Positions 44,844 through 55,981 of a stretch of DNA of 64,000 nucleotides are shown in pieces; position 1 is the first letter of the stretch; each line of letters starts with the position of its first letter. Both the position numbers and the translations under genes were made by a program. The notes below the pieces were generated by a model. The model had not been told where the DNA came from. It saw only the letters and a program-made list of their open reading frames with translations, and ran no database searches. Source of the stretch: Tupaia tana (Eukaryota > Chordata > Mammalia > Scandentia > Tupaiidae); NCBI GenBank assembly GCA_026018925.1, contig JAKSZU010000016.1, positions 32,297,377 through 32,361,376 on the forward strand, read 5' to 3'.

Positions 44844-45665
44844 TGTGGGGTCTTCAAAAGTTCATGGAAGATGAATATTATGAAAAAGCTATGCATGGAT
44901 TTCAATTTTTGTTTTTTTGCACCAAAACTCTTACTGAACTGTTATGTCTCAGCAGGATCTAGGTTGAAGCACTATGAAGGTTAAGTATCAGTTTGAAAAT
45001 AGCCCCTGTCAGAATTACACATGACCCAGTAATCCCATTCTTTGGTATTTATCTAAAGAACAGGAAAGCATTCAGTCGAAGGAACACTTGTACTTCCATG
45101 TTTATCACAGCATTATTTGTAATCGTGAAGACATGGAACCAACCTAGATGCCCAAGAACTGATGAGTGGGTTGAAAAGGTGTGGCACATATACACTATAA
45201 GGGACAAGGACACACTGTCATTAGTCTCAAACTGGTTGACTATGGAAGACCTATTGCTAAGTGAAGTAAGCCAAACTTCAAAAAACACTATATATTTCTG
45301 CTCAATATACATTGAAAATCTGCACTCTATGGCAGAAATTGAAAGATCGGAAAATATAATATTAAGAAGGTAAGTGTAGATATTAGAGTCTGTAGGGGAG
45401 GGGAGGAGATGGTAAATGGTGGGTAGGAGGGGCAAAGGGAAGAAACGCTTAACAGATCCAAGACTGTAAAATTCTCTACTGAAAATGAAGTACATGGTAA
45501 GATCCTTGATTTGTCAAAAATAAGTTTAAAAAAAACAAATAGCCCCTGTCAGGGCAACATAAATTCTGCTAAAATCGAAAAAAAAAAATCCTTAAAAAAA
45601 TGAAATAGCAAACATTTAATTTCAGAAAAACAGAAAACTAAGTCATGACTTTTCTGATGATCTAA
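44844..45665 (+). mobile_element. Possible Tc1/mariner-like remnant, split by L1
   Basis: The left end TGGGGTCTTCAAAAGTTCATG and the inverse of the right end (TTAGATCATCAGAAAAGTCATG) are similar, TA dinucleotides flank both, and the outer halves join at the L1 target duplication. The remaining inner sequence (under 300 nt after removing L1) shows no usable transposase frame. The right end matches the two miniature elements at 33946 and 36370. Confidence 0.4.
45013..45536 (+). mobile_element. 5'-truncated L1 insertion (ORF2 C-terminus and 3' UTR)
   Basis: The translated start reads PVIPFFGIYLKNRK, CTSMFITALFVIVKTWNQP and WVEKVWHIYTI, the C-terminal part of L1 ORF2. A G-rich 3' UTR follows, with an A-rich end. 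A perfect 16-nt TSD, AAATAGCCCCTGTCAG, flanks it at 44997-45012 and 45537-45552. The frame is open from before the insertion to about 45373 but lacks endonuclease and reverse transcriptase, so it is inert. Confidence 0.85.
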
Positions 45666-45671
45666 TATATG

Positions 45672-45835
45672 AAAAAATCACCAAGAAAATGCAAATTAAA
45701 ACAAGATACCACTACACACCTACTAGAATGGCCAAACTTTGGAACATGGACAACATCAAATGCTGGCAAGGATGCAGAGCAGCAGGAACACTCATTCAAC
45801 GCAAAATGGTACAGCACTCTAGCTGTACCATTAAG
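45672..45835 (+). mobile_element. Older L1 ORF2 fragment
   Basis: Encodes MQIKTRYHYTPTRMAKL, CWQGCRAAGTLI and KMVQ-like residues, an ORF2 segment that normally precedes the one at 45013. The order is therefore reversed along the DNA and this must be a separate insertion. It ends where the UBE2L3 retrocopy begins. Confidence 0.7.
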
Positions 45836-45852
45836 AAAAAAAAAAAGTGGGG

Positions 45853-46785
45853 AAAGCAGCAGCACCAGCTCCAAGATGGTAGCCAGCAGGGGGCTGATGA
45901 AGGTGCTTGAAGAAATCTGCAAATGTGGAATGAAAAACTTCTATAACATCCAGGTTGATAAAGGTAACTTACTTAATTGGCAGGGGCTTATTGTTCCTGA
46001 CAGAATCGAAATCAACTTTCCAGCAGATTGCCCATTCAAACCAACAAAGATCGCATTTTAAACAAAGATCTTTCACGGGAACATTGATGAAAGAGGGCAG
46101 GTCTGTCTGCCATAATTAGTGCTGAAAAGTGGAAGCTAACAACCAAAACCAATCAAGTAATCCAATCCCTCAGAATACTGGTGAAGGACCCCCAACCCGG
46201 GCACTCCCTCCAGGCTGATCTAACTGAAAAATACTCCAAGGGTGACCAGCAGATGGCATAATGATTACGTCACTGGACTCCCATATACCCAACCACAGTT
46301 CAAGTCTTGAACCCTGGGGCTTAAAACTGATGCCAGGTGTGTGTGCGCGCACGTATGCCCAAAATCCCAAGAGGAGAAGGGACTGTAGCGTGGCCATTGC
46401 CCTGGGGAGGGAGAGGGTATTTCTCACTTTCTGTCTCTCCGGCAAGCACATGTACCCTAAGGCAAAAACCTCTTTAAAAAAAAAATACTCTAAGGATCAT
46501 AAAACATTCTACAAGAATGCTGAAGAGTTTACAAAGAAATATGGGGAAAAGCAACCTGTGAACTAAAATCTGCCATGACTGATTCTAGCAAGTGTGAGCA
46601 GAGACCCTGAGTAGCAGTGCATTCAGACACCCCACAAAACAGGACTCTGGAAAATTAAGACATGTGCTATTCCTGGCGTTCACTTGTGGTAGTTACTAAC
46701 TTTCTACAGTTTTCTTAATCAAAAGTAGAATAGGTAACCTGTAAAGAAAGAATTAAAAATTAAAGATATTCTAAAAAGAAAGAAA
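45853..46785 (+). pseudogene. UBE2L3: Processed pseudogene of UBE2L3 (UbcH7), interrupted by a SINE
   Basis: UBE2L3 is a 154-residue E2 ubiquitin-conjugating enzyme. An intronless copy starts at ATG 45876 with MVASRGLMKVLEEICKCGMK, matching the parent's N-terminus. It lacks nine residues after IVPD (a clean 27-nt loss, so IVPD joins RIEINFP). A Lys codon has become TAA at 46059-46061, and one base is lost in the CCA-TAATTAGT stretch near 46110. A SINE-A copy then splits the gene at a Tyr-Ser-Lys codon run (46243-46480). The C-terminus resumes and ends AEEFTKKYGEKQPVN with stop at 46564-46566, followed by UBE2L3-like 3' UTR to about 46775 and an A-rich tail. Flanking A-rich AAGAAA..AGT repeats on both sides may be the TSD. 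It is dead by several independent lesions and lies antisense to TAF3. Confidence 0.93.
46243..46480 (+). mobile_element. SINE-A inside the UBE2L3 pseudogene
   Basis: TSD AAAAATACTCCAAGG (46227-46241) and AAAAATACTCTAAGG (46481-46495); the right copy keeps the parent's TCT codon. Body TGACCAGCAGATGGCATAA, AGTTCAAGTCTTGAACC. Confidence 0.93.
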
Positions 46786-47244
46786 AGTCTATTAATAAAA
46801 TAATGCAGAAGTCCTACCTGTTCTGTGCAGCTTTTCCTGATACGCCAATCCACAGAAATCTCTACTTTTTCTCAGCTCTAAAATAACTTGCTGACATTTG
46901 ATCCTTAATCATATAATGCTTTAAACTTACAGAAATTCTCTTGTCTTATCTTCCCAACTAGAAGCTCCCAGGATGACATTTTAAATCTTTTGATAAGACT
47001 CCCCACAATGCCTGGTAAATTACTTAAAAAAAAAAAAAAAAAAAAAGAAAGAAAGAAAAGGAATTTTCTTTTTACAAAGGAATTTCAACTATGCAAAAAT
47101 TGCTTTACTTCAGGAAAATAATGTCATTTATAGTGTTTCAGTCCTGAAATCTTCAAAGAAAGGGACACTTAACTAACTTTCTGTTTGCAGAATCCATCTT
47201 ACTTGGTTGCCTTCTGTTTGGGCTTATTTATCACTTCAATATCC

Positions 47245-47935
47245 TGGTTAGAATCGCATCATCTCTCTAATATATAACAACCACACTAGTCTAATCCATC
47301 ATCATCTCTCTCCTGGATTATCCCCAAAGCCTCTCACTAGGTCTTGCTCCTACCATCCTTACGCCTTACAGTTGGCAGCTAGAGTGAGATTCAAGATCAT
47401 TTCACTCCTTCAGTGCAGAGTTTCCTAAGGATTCCCACCCATCTCACAATACTATCTCAAGCCCTTATCATGGTCTATAAACACTCTCCCTGCTAGACTT
47501 TATCTTCTTCCTCTCACTCATTCAAGTTCAGTCACACTGGTCTCCTCCTGTTCCTTGAATCAATGAAACACATTCTAGCCTCCAGGCCTTTGAACTCTGT
47601 TTGGAACATCCTTCCACTGTGTACACCATGGCTTTTCCCTTATTTCCTTTACATCCTTATTTCTCACTTATCAGAGAGACTTGTCCTCAATAATCTGTCT
47701 AAAATGGTAATCCCTATTGCTCTCGGGCCTTCTACATAGCTTTATTTTTCTTCTTAGTACTTGTCACTTGATATTAATATTTATTGTTTTATGCATGTTT
47801 TTCCTCTCTAGAACATAAGCTTCATTACAGTACAGACTGTGGTTTTGTTCACTCATGTATTACCAACTCCTAGGATAATGCCTGTCTCATAGTAGGGGCT
47901 CAATTAATATTTTGAAGATGAATGAATAGGACAAT
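47245..47935 (+). mobile_element. L2 LINE 3' half
   Basis: Long match in order: CATCTCTCTCCTGGATTATC, GTCTTGCTCCTACCATCC, TTATCATGGTCTATAAACAC, CTCCAGGCCTTTGAACTC, GAGACTTGTCCTCAATAATC, CCTAGGATAATGCCTGTCTC and GGGGCTCAATTAATATTTTG. This is one of the best-preserved L2 copies in the window. Confidence 0.88.
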
Positions 47936-48744
47936 TAGTAAACTGTTATGGATGTTTAGTAGCCATTATTACTTCTCAAAAAAAAAAAAAAAAAAAAAGC
48001 CATAGTGCTTTACAATGTTAAAAGAATGAAAGGAAATAAAAGAGAAATGGCTACTGCATTTCTTTGACCCAAAGATGTTATCAATTATAAGACATAGTTA
48101 TTTTATGTACCATTTAGAGAAAAACCCTGCCAAATAAATGACAATGTACTTCTATGACATAAATTCTATTTATGAAATTAAACAAGCTGTTCTAGACTTA
48201 CTTAGATTTTAATATGTCACTCATCCATATAGTAAAAGAAAAGTGAAATAATTTGGTTAAGGTAGCCCTAAAACATTTACTTTCATTATCTAATTCTTCG
48301 GAATTATTTCTGAATCCTGAGTTGTCAGAATTCATGTTTACCACATGCTATCAATCTCTGTGCCATCAAGCACATTAGAAAGAGCATTTTGTACTCAATG
48401 AGCATCTCTGAGATTTTCTTACAAGCCACTGACACTCATTCTGCAAGTTCTGGTGCATGTGTGTGGGTGATGACAACTGTGTCATGACAGCTGCCAAGCA
48501 GTGACTGTAAGATGTATCTGGATTTCAGAAATGCTAAAATAGGTGGGAAATGTGTATCTTAAAATCCATCACACATGTTTTCCCCCCAATATACTATATA
48601 ATAGTCACAGAATAGTCTTAAGATGTTCTCTATGATTTCAGTTTATACTAATATTCACTTTATATATAATTTTTACTTTCCTTTTTCTCTCCTGTTGAAG
48701 ATTATAATAGAAAATCATTTCGATAGACTCCAAAAGATAGCACT

Positions 48745-48780
48745 CGGGGCGGGGGGGGGGGGTGTGGGGGGAGCGCGGGG
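48745..48780 (+). repeat. G-rich tract, possible G-quadruplex
   Basis: CGGGGC, then twelve or more G, TGTGGGGGGAGCGCGGGG: at least four G runs within 36 nt. Directly upstream of a SINE start. Confidence 0.85.
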
Positions 48781-48781
48781 A

Positions 48782-49005
48782 AGGGACTAGCAGATAGCAT
48801 AATGGTTATGTTGCTGGATTCCCATGTAGTTGATAGTGGTTCAAGTCTCAGACCTGATGGCCTAAAACTCATGCCAGGTACATGTGCATGCATTCCTGCC
48901 CACCCAAAATCACGAGAGGAGATGGATTGCCGTGTGGCCATCCCCGCTATGGGGGTAGGGAGGTGATTCCTTCCTTTCGGTCACGTGCCCTATAGCAAAA
49001 ATCTC

Positions 49006-49037
<32 letters not shown>
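48782..49037 (+). mobile_element. SINE-A/C with long A tail
   Basis: AGGGACTAGCAGATAGCATAA, GGTTCAAGTCTCAGACC, GATGGATTGCCGTGTGG and A29 tail. The CT-rich 3' block is shortened. A G-rich tract lies directly upstream. Confidence 0.85.
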
Positions 49038-49042
<5 letters not shown>

Positions 49043-49211
49043 CAATGGGGTGTGTCCATATAAATGCTGAGAGAATTTTTACTATCTCTTTATCACTATG
49101 AATAATGTCCTACTTTCCTTTCTACTTGGATTTGGGGAGGAAGTGTGAAGAGAAAGGGAATGTAGCACAGAAACTCCCTTGAAAGTGCTCGACCACTAGA
49201 AAAGTTACTTT

Positions 49212-49657
49212 TTTTTTAAAAAAAGAATGATTTTATTGGGACCAGCAGTTAGCATAACAGCTATGTCACTGAACTCCCATATAGTCGACCGCGGTTCGAG
49301 TCCCAGATCCGGTGGCTTAAACTCACGCCAGGCGCGTGTGCGTACGTGCCCAAGATCCCAAAGGGAGAATGGAGGACAAGAGATTGTGGTGTGGCCATTC
49401 GCCCTCTGGGATGATGTCTTGCTTTTTGTCTCTGTCTTTCTGGTGAGCTTACCGTGCCCTCTAGCAAAAATTTCTCCAAAAAAAAAAGAAGATTTTATTT
49501 AACTTTATTTATTTATTTCAATTTGACCAGAGAGGGATAGAGTGAGAAAGAGTGAGAGAGAGAGAAAGTGAGAAAGCAAGCCGCCAGATCTGGGACTCGA
49601 ACCACAGTCAGCCATGTGGAAATCCAGAGCCTTTAACCACCACGCCACCTGCCAGCC
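49212..49657 (-). mobile_element. SINE-B, split by SINE-A, with TSD
   Basis: Outer TSD CTAGAAAAGTTACTTT (49196-49211) and a one-base variant (49658-49673). The body (TTTGACCAGAGAGGG, ATCTGGGACTCGAACCAC, CACGCCACCTGCCAGCCC) lies right of the inner element. Confidence 0.92.
49238..49483 (+). mobile_element. SINE-A nested in the SINE-B tail, opposite strand
   Basis: GGGACCAGCAGTTAGCATAA, intact B box GGTTCGAGTCC. Target GATTTTATT on both sides, in the A-rich tail of the older SINE-B. Confidence 0.92.
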
Positions 49658-50083
49658 CTAGAAAAGTCACTTTCTGCCACAGATCTGCTCTCCAGTGGCT
49701 TAAGTAAGGTTTCATCAAAGACAGCATCAGAACTTGAAATGCATTACTTGGCTCTACACTGGGTAGAGCTGTTACTTAGGTGGGCATGATGAGATGAACT
49801 CTTTCCACTGTGTGCCTTTGATCTGGAATTTATGTATGTAACCATTTAAATTTTCACTGAAATGACATTTTAAAAAGCAAAATACCATAGTGTTTGTGTC
49901 CTTAGAATCTTGGTGTACATTTTAAGTACTAGCATCTCAAAAGACATGAAATATGTGTAATCTTTAAGAGAATGCAATACCTACTTATTTTAGAGTAATT
50001 TTCTTTTTTTTTTTTTTTTTCGGTTTGCTTTCCATTACCACCATTTTTTCAAACAGCAGGGCCGTCAAATTCAAACTAAGGAT

Positions 50084-50228
50084 TTTTTTAAAAGAATTTT
50101 TAAAAATTGTATTATAAATTAAATTAAAATTTATTTATTCATTTATTTACTTAAATTTTAGCAGAGAGAGACAAAGTGAGAGAGTGAGAGAGAAAGAGAG
50201 GAAAAGTGAGAAACTACCTGCTGGCCCC
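50084..50228 (-). mobile_element. SINE-B lacking its tRNA body
   Basis: CAAACTAAGGAT (50072-50083) and CAAGCTAAGGAT (50229-50240) flank the tail, a GA-rich block and only CTACCTGCTGGCCCC of the 5' end; both pol III boxes are deleted. Confidence 0.85.
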
Positions 50229-51885
50229 CAAGCTAAGGATATAACTGGGTTTCCTTCCAGTTTGATCATTTACTATTAAGTGGAATATAAATCAACGTGG
50301 AATATAAATCAACATCAATTAAATATTTGTATAATTGAGCTAAGAATGAGGTTAATACCACTAGTCTTTACATTTGTGATTACTTAAAGTTATAGAATAT
50401 AAAAGTGTTTTTGTTTTCTTGGCGATTCTGGTTGTACATTTAAAACACATAAACCCAGACTCCATCAGTCTCTCTCCTCCCAGCCCTTTCTCTTTCTCTT
50501 TCTCTTGTCTCTCAACTTTTGGACATTGGCAGCAAAAAATATTTACTTAGTCCTTCTGAAACTATCTGATGGAAGATGGACTAGCTAAGATGCCATTCTC
50601 TCCAGCAGACTGAATGTAAGCTTGGCCAGCACATTCCATCTTGAATGAGGTTTTTGTGTTTTCTAAAGGGGAGGGGTATCAACACAGGTGAAAATTGATA
50701 CTACTCCTTAGTGCACAGATCTATTTCTTAAACTATTTTAAATAGGATCAATTGTTACATTGACTGATTAGGTAATTTTTCCTTTCCAAGAATGCAAAGA
50801 CACGGTGGGAAGGGGAAGGTAGGAAATATGGGGTTGATAGAAAAATGAGATAAAAAAGAAAAACAAGTACCAGGATAAAATTGCAGCGAACTACATGTTC
50901 ATCTTGTTCTACTTTGTAAAAATTTACTATACTTTCAGTATTGAATATGCCTGCAGTTAAATTTCTCAGACTTTTTTTTTCCAAAAAAGTAACTGAAACA
51001 AAAATCCACAAAGAATGTTTTCATTTTTGCATCTTTACGTAGGGTAATAATTTTCTTGAATAACAAATATATTGTGGTGTCACATTTGTATTACCTTGTG
51101 CTCCTCTAAGGCCCAGAAAACATTCCCATGATTTGACCCACCCACCTACTAAACAATCCACCTACTCTTTTGTCTTACCCCAGGCCAAAGATATCTGAGG
51201 AGACAAAACCTGTTAAAATCTTTTCTGCATATCCAGTACCTGACATAAGGTAATTGCCCATAATGTTTGTAGAACAAATGAAATAGACACTCATGTTAAT
51301 ACTTGTCATCTGATTGTCTAGAACTAGTTTACATAATCAACTTGCAAGACATATAATGCCATAATAATCTAAGATTTGGAAACATGGCACATTTTATCTA
51401 AGAAATCCATTTTGAAATCTTCAAGATTTTCTTTTCAGACACTTTTATGAAAATCTGTGTTCTGTTTATCTATAAAAAATGGTGTCAGAAATGTAGCTCT
51501 ACATTTAGGGGTCTCTCCCTATGGTCTACCAAATTTAAACTGTAGGTCTAAATTCTCTATGGAAAATTTACCTATGGTAGAAAAGTAAGGGATCTCTGTC
51601 TTAAATGAACTTCAGGGTCAACAGGAATATAAATATAAATTTAAATATATATACATATATAGTCGACTTTCGGACATAGGCTGCAAAAAATATTCACAGT
51701 CATATATAATTCATATGACTGCAGGGTAGTAGGCTATACCATACAGCTTAGGTGTGTAGAAAGTTATACCATCTAGGTTTGCGTGAGTACACATTATCAT
51801 GTTCACACAATGAAATCAGCTAATGACGCATTTCTCAGTATCTGTCATAAGCAACATATGACAGTATGGCACTAAGAACTGTTGC

Positions 51886-52138
51886 TTTTTTTTTTTTTTT
51901 TGAAGACAGATTTTTTACTATAGGGTACATGTACTTGTCAGAGAGACAGAGAGAGAAAGTGAGAAATTGCCCCCCAGAGGTACGGTCACATTTCAATCTT
52001 TTCTCCATTCTCCTCTCGGGATTTTGGGCACGCATGCACACATGCCTGGCCTGAGTTTTAAGTCGCAGATCCAGCACTCAAAACACAGATGACTATGTGG
52101 GAATCCAGCAACGTAACCACTATGCCATCTGCTGTTTC
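51886..52138 (-). mobile_element. SINE-A
   Basis: ACTATAGGGTACATGTACTTG, CTCCTCTCGGGATTTTGGGC, GCAACGTAACCACTATGCC, CTGCTGTTTCC end. Diverged in the B box. Confidence 0.85.
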
Positions 52139-52653
52139 CTTCTATGAATTTTGAAGATCCTTTGTATAAAACCTGATCTGTTCCTATGCCAACTTGGTAT
52201 AAGAATACCTTGGAATAACAGGAAAAAAAAAATGAACACTAGCACCAAGTCCATGGTGACCACAAAATTAACTATTTGAAATTACTTTCTCATATGTATT
52301 CTTATTCTTTGGGAATGCAGGACCATTTTTGGCCAAGTGGGGATTTAAAATGGCAACAACTATACTCAGGTCCTCTGTTCACTAGTGTTCTTGCATAAAG
52401 TCAGTTTAACTGAACTACTAAGTAAAGTCCCCAGTAACTAAACAAAAGGAGGGGAGAACTTGTGCTGTGGACTATTTAATATAGTATATACAACTTCAGA
52501 AATATACTATGTACAATTACTTTTTGATGATTGTGTTAGATGAGCAGAAAAATCTAATTATACTCCCTAATCTAGGAATAGGGTAGGAAAGGTCTGGCCT
52601 GGCATTTGGCATCATCCATTGATAACCTATACAGATGATCAAGAATCAATTAC

Positions 52654-52918
52654 AGGGATCAGCAGTTAGCGTAATGGCTATGTCGCTGGACTCCCACATA
52701 GTCAACCGCGGTTTGCGTCCCGGACCCGGTGGCTTAAACTCACGCCTGGTGCGCGTGTGTGCGTGCGTGCCCAAAATCCCGGGAGGAGAATGGAGGAGAA
52801 GGGATTGCGGCGTGGCCATCCCCCCTGGGGGGTGATTTCTTGCTTTCTATCTCTCTGTCTCTCTCTCTCTGTCTGGCGAGTACATGCGCTCTACAGCAAA
52901 AACCTCTAAAAAAAAATA
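52654..52918 (+). mobile_element. SINE-A, young
   Basis: AGGGATCAGCAGTTAGCG; A box intact, B box GGTTTGCGTCC changed. The middle, with GCGCGTGTGTGCGTGCGTGC, is preserved. Confidence 0.92.
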
Positions 52919-53296
52919 AAATACATATAATTTGTGTGTATTTGTCCTTTTCCTTCCTTCCTACCCACCAACCTCCTACATAAATACATACCTTGCCTAT
53001 GTAAATACGGGCCTTCTAGGGTTCCTTTTAGGCTGTGTCTTTCATACTTATACAGACATGTAAATTCTTAAATGTGCTCACTCTATTGTACTTTTCTCTT
53101 GTCACATCTGGACACATGTTTACATCTTTCCTTTAGAACTGCTAAAAAAATCAGAATAAAGCCTGAGCTTTAAGTAAACATAAACAGTATTCTATACTTA
53201 TTTATTGGTAACACACTGATTAAAGTAAATGGACTTATGATTTTTAAAAAGTAGAAAATACAGATAAGCAATGTGAGCATTAAAAAACATGTATAG

Positions 53297-53541
53297 GGAC
53301 CGGCAGATGGTGTAATGGTTACATCGCTGGACTCCCACATAGTCAACCGCGGTTCAAGAGGATCCAGCTACTTAAAACTCACACCAAGTGCGTGTGCATG
53401 TGTGTCCAAAATCCTGAGAAAAGAATGGAAAAGAAGAGACTGTGGCATGGCCATCCCCCTGGGGGAGTGATTTCTCGCTTTCTGTCTCTGTGGCGGGTAC
53501 ACGCATCCTATAGCAAAAAAAAAAAAACTCCTTTAAAAAAA
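53297..53541 (+). mobile_element. SINE-A
   Basis: GGGACCGGCAGATGGTGTAA; GTATAG flanks. The B box runs into AAGAGGATCCAGC, a scrambled stretch that replaces the usual GTCCCGGACCC. Confidence 0.85.
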
Positions 53542-53628
53542 GTATAGTCCTAATATCCAGAGATATTACTTCCTTGTGTTTGTCTGAACTCACACAATCA
53601 CTTCCTAACAGGAAAAAACTGAATCAAT

Positions 53629-53877
53629 GGGGCCAAGAGGTGGTGAAGTGGTTAAGGCACTCCCAAGTACCTGGAGTCCCAGACCTGGGGACTTAAAAAC
53701 CATGCCTGGCAGATATGCAAGTGTCCACAATCCCAGGAGAGACTAGAGGAAAAAGGATTGAGGCATAACCAGCCCCCTGGGGGCTGATTTCTCACTTTCT
53801 CTGTCACTGTCTCTCTCTGTTTCTGGTGAGCACATGCGCCCTATGGCAAAAACCTTAAAAAAGAAAAAAAAAAAAAA
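53629..53877 (+). mobile_element. SINE-A/C, shortened
   Basis: GGGGCCAAGAGGTGGTGAAG; the anticodon-arm region is cut to CACTCCCAAGTACC. GAATCAAT and GAATTGAT flank it. Confidence 0.8.
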
Positions 53878-53968
53878 CCCGAATTGATAGCAGTTACATA
53901 GATTCTGGAATTCTGTTATCAAAAACAGGAAAAAAAAATTTACTTCTCTTAATACAAATGAAGAGATT

Positions 53969-54249
53969 CTTTTTTTTTTTTCCTCTTCTTTTTTTGGAGA
54001 GGTTTTTTCCTTATTGGACACGTGCGCTCGCCAGAAAGACAGAGAGAGACAGAGAGATAGAAAGCGAAAAATCACTCCCCAGGGGAGATGGCCACGCAGC
54101 AATCCCTTCTCCTCCATTCTCCTCTTGGGATCTTGGGCACGCACGCACATGCGCCCGGCGTGAGTTTTAAGCCACCGGGTCCGGGATGCGAACCGCGGTG
54201 GACTACTGGGAGTCCAGCAACATAGCCATTAGGCCAACTGCTGGTTCCC
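53969..54249 (-). mobile_element. SINE-A, young
   Basis: CACGTGCGCTCGCCAGAAAG, CTCTTGGGATCTTGGGCACG, GATGCGAACCGCGGTGG; CpG-rich. Ends GCTGGTTCCC. Confidence 0.92.
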
Positions 54250-54526
54250 AAGCAAGAGTTTTAAAAATACTGCTTACTAATCTTAAACTTAACAGACAAC
54301 TGAAATTTTAGATATAATGAGCTCAAATTCAGATTCTGAAAAAGAATTAATGAAGTAACTGTGTGAGTGGACAAATTGTAAAGACATATTTTGATTTTCA
54401 ACTGATCACAGTAACTACAAAGATGATAAAAGACCTTAGGTAGATGCGATTTTGAATCTACTTAACAGAAAATAACTCATGTACGTAGGCAGCAACCACT
54501 GCTCACATATAAAACACTAATATCAC

Positions 54527-54745
54527 AGGCCCAGCTGCAGTTGCGCAGGTGGCAGGGCATTGCTTGGCAGTGCTGGAGCCACGTGGGTCTGTGATTGGAC
54601 CCCAGGTCGACCTGAAATATGCTGGGCATGTGTGCACCCATGATCCTGGCTAGCAGGAAGGCTGTGGAAGAGACAGCAGCATGACAAGAGCCCACTGACG
54701 GTGCCCATTTAAAAGAGGCAGATCAAAACTTGATTTTAAAAAAGA
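54527..54745 (+). mobile_element. SINE-D
   Basis: GGCCCAGCTGCAGTTGCGCAG, CACCCATGATCCTGGCTAGC, GAGACAGCAGCATGACAAG, GCCCACTGACGGTGCCC. The CT-rich segment is lost and an A-rich tail follows. Confidence 0.65.
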
Positions 54746-55213
54746 TTAAGAGCTCCCCCATTTGTATTTGATTTTAGATACGTAAGATGGTAATAAAAAC
54801 ACTGATTTAAAGACCTTTGACCCTCCACAAGAAAAAGGACACAGAAATAGATACCATTCTCATTGTTTTGTCTATTTCCACTGGAATATAAGTTCCATGT
54901 GGACATCATGAAAGAACTACAATTCTAGTCAATTACACATTTATAAAGTTTAGAAATAGAGCTTTCCTAAGGTTCATACGAAACATGTTAGATTGCCAGT
55001 ATTAGTTAGTATCTTGATGGTCTCATAAGGGTTAAAATGTGGTACCCTATACTTCTGAACAAGCCAATATTTAAAAGTATTTATACTGTTTGAATATTAC
55101 TACTCTAGGGTATTTTTCATTCTTAAAAGAATAAGACAAGGTATCAGGAAACTAAACTGATATGATTACCCAAAAAGTAGAATTATTAACAACCTGTAAT
55201 TCCATCATCATCA

Positions 55214-55340
55214 TTTTTTTTAAATTTGACCAGAGAGAGAGAGAAGGGAAGTGAAAAAACAAACCACCAGTTCAAGGATGCAAACCACAGTCAGCCCTCG
55301 GGGAGTACAGGGCCTTAACCACCATTCCACCTGTCAGCCA
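55214..55340 (-). mobile_element. SINE-B, short tail
   Basis: AAATTTGACCAGAGAGAG, AAACCACCAGTTCAAGG, CATTCCACCTGTCAGCC. Confidence 0.85.
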
Positions 55341-55358
55341 AAGCAACTTGCAATTTCT

Positions 55359-55616
55359 TTTTTTTTTTTTTTTTTGAGAGGTTTTCGCTAGAGGGCGCGT
55401 GTGCTCGCCAGAAAGACAGAGAGAGACAGAGAGATAGAAAGCGAGAAATCACCCCCCAGGGGGGATGGCCACGCCGCAATCCCTTCTCCTCTTGGGATCT
55501 TGGGCACGCACGCACACGCGCCCGTCGTGAGTTTAAGCCGCCGGGTCCAAGACTTGAACCGCGGTCGACTACGTGAGAGTCCCGCGACATAGCCATTACA
55601 CTAACTGCTGGTCCCA
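55359..55616 (-). mobile_element. SINE-A, young, with TSD
   Basis: Perfect TSD CAACTTGCAATTTCT (55344-55358, 55617-55631). B box inverted as GACTTGAACCGCGG; CGCACACGCGCCCG preserved. About 12 nt (CTCCATTCTCCT) missing. Confidence 0.94.
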
Positions 55617-55732
55617 CAACTTGCAATTTCTAAACAGCTTATTTTTTAAATGGAAAATGAACACACTTTTATGCTATAATACGGTGAAACTAAGGTGAAA
55701 ACTTTAGAACTAGAGATTCTTCTCCAATTTTT

Positions 55733-55902
55733 AGAAAAGAATTATTTTATTTACGTCTTTATTAATCATTATTATTTTTAAATTTGGACGAGAGAGAAAG
55801 AAAGAGAGAGAAAATGAGAACGCAAGCTGCCAGGTTCAGAACTTGAACAGGGGTTAGTCATGTGGGAGTCCAGCACCTTAACCACCATGATACCTGCTAG
55901 CC
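55733..55902 (-). mobile_element. SINE-B with TSD
   Basis: TCTTCTCCAATTTTTA at 55717-55732 and TCTTCTGCAAATTTTA at 55904-55919. Body TTTGGACGAGAGAG, CAGAACTTGAACAGGGG. Confidence 0.88.
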
Positions 55903-55981
55903 CCTCTTCTGCAAATTTTAAGATTTATTCCCCACTCGATCCCGCCAAAAAAAACAGCAGATTTAAAAAATAATTTGTTCA

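Noticed and set aside
44993-45373. A 126-codon frame that could be called a gene
   Set aside because: It is the C-terminal scrap of L1 ORF2 read in from the target-site sequence.
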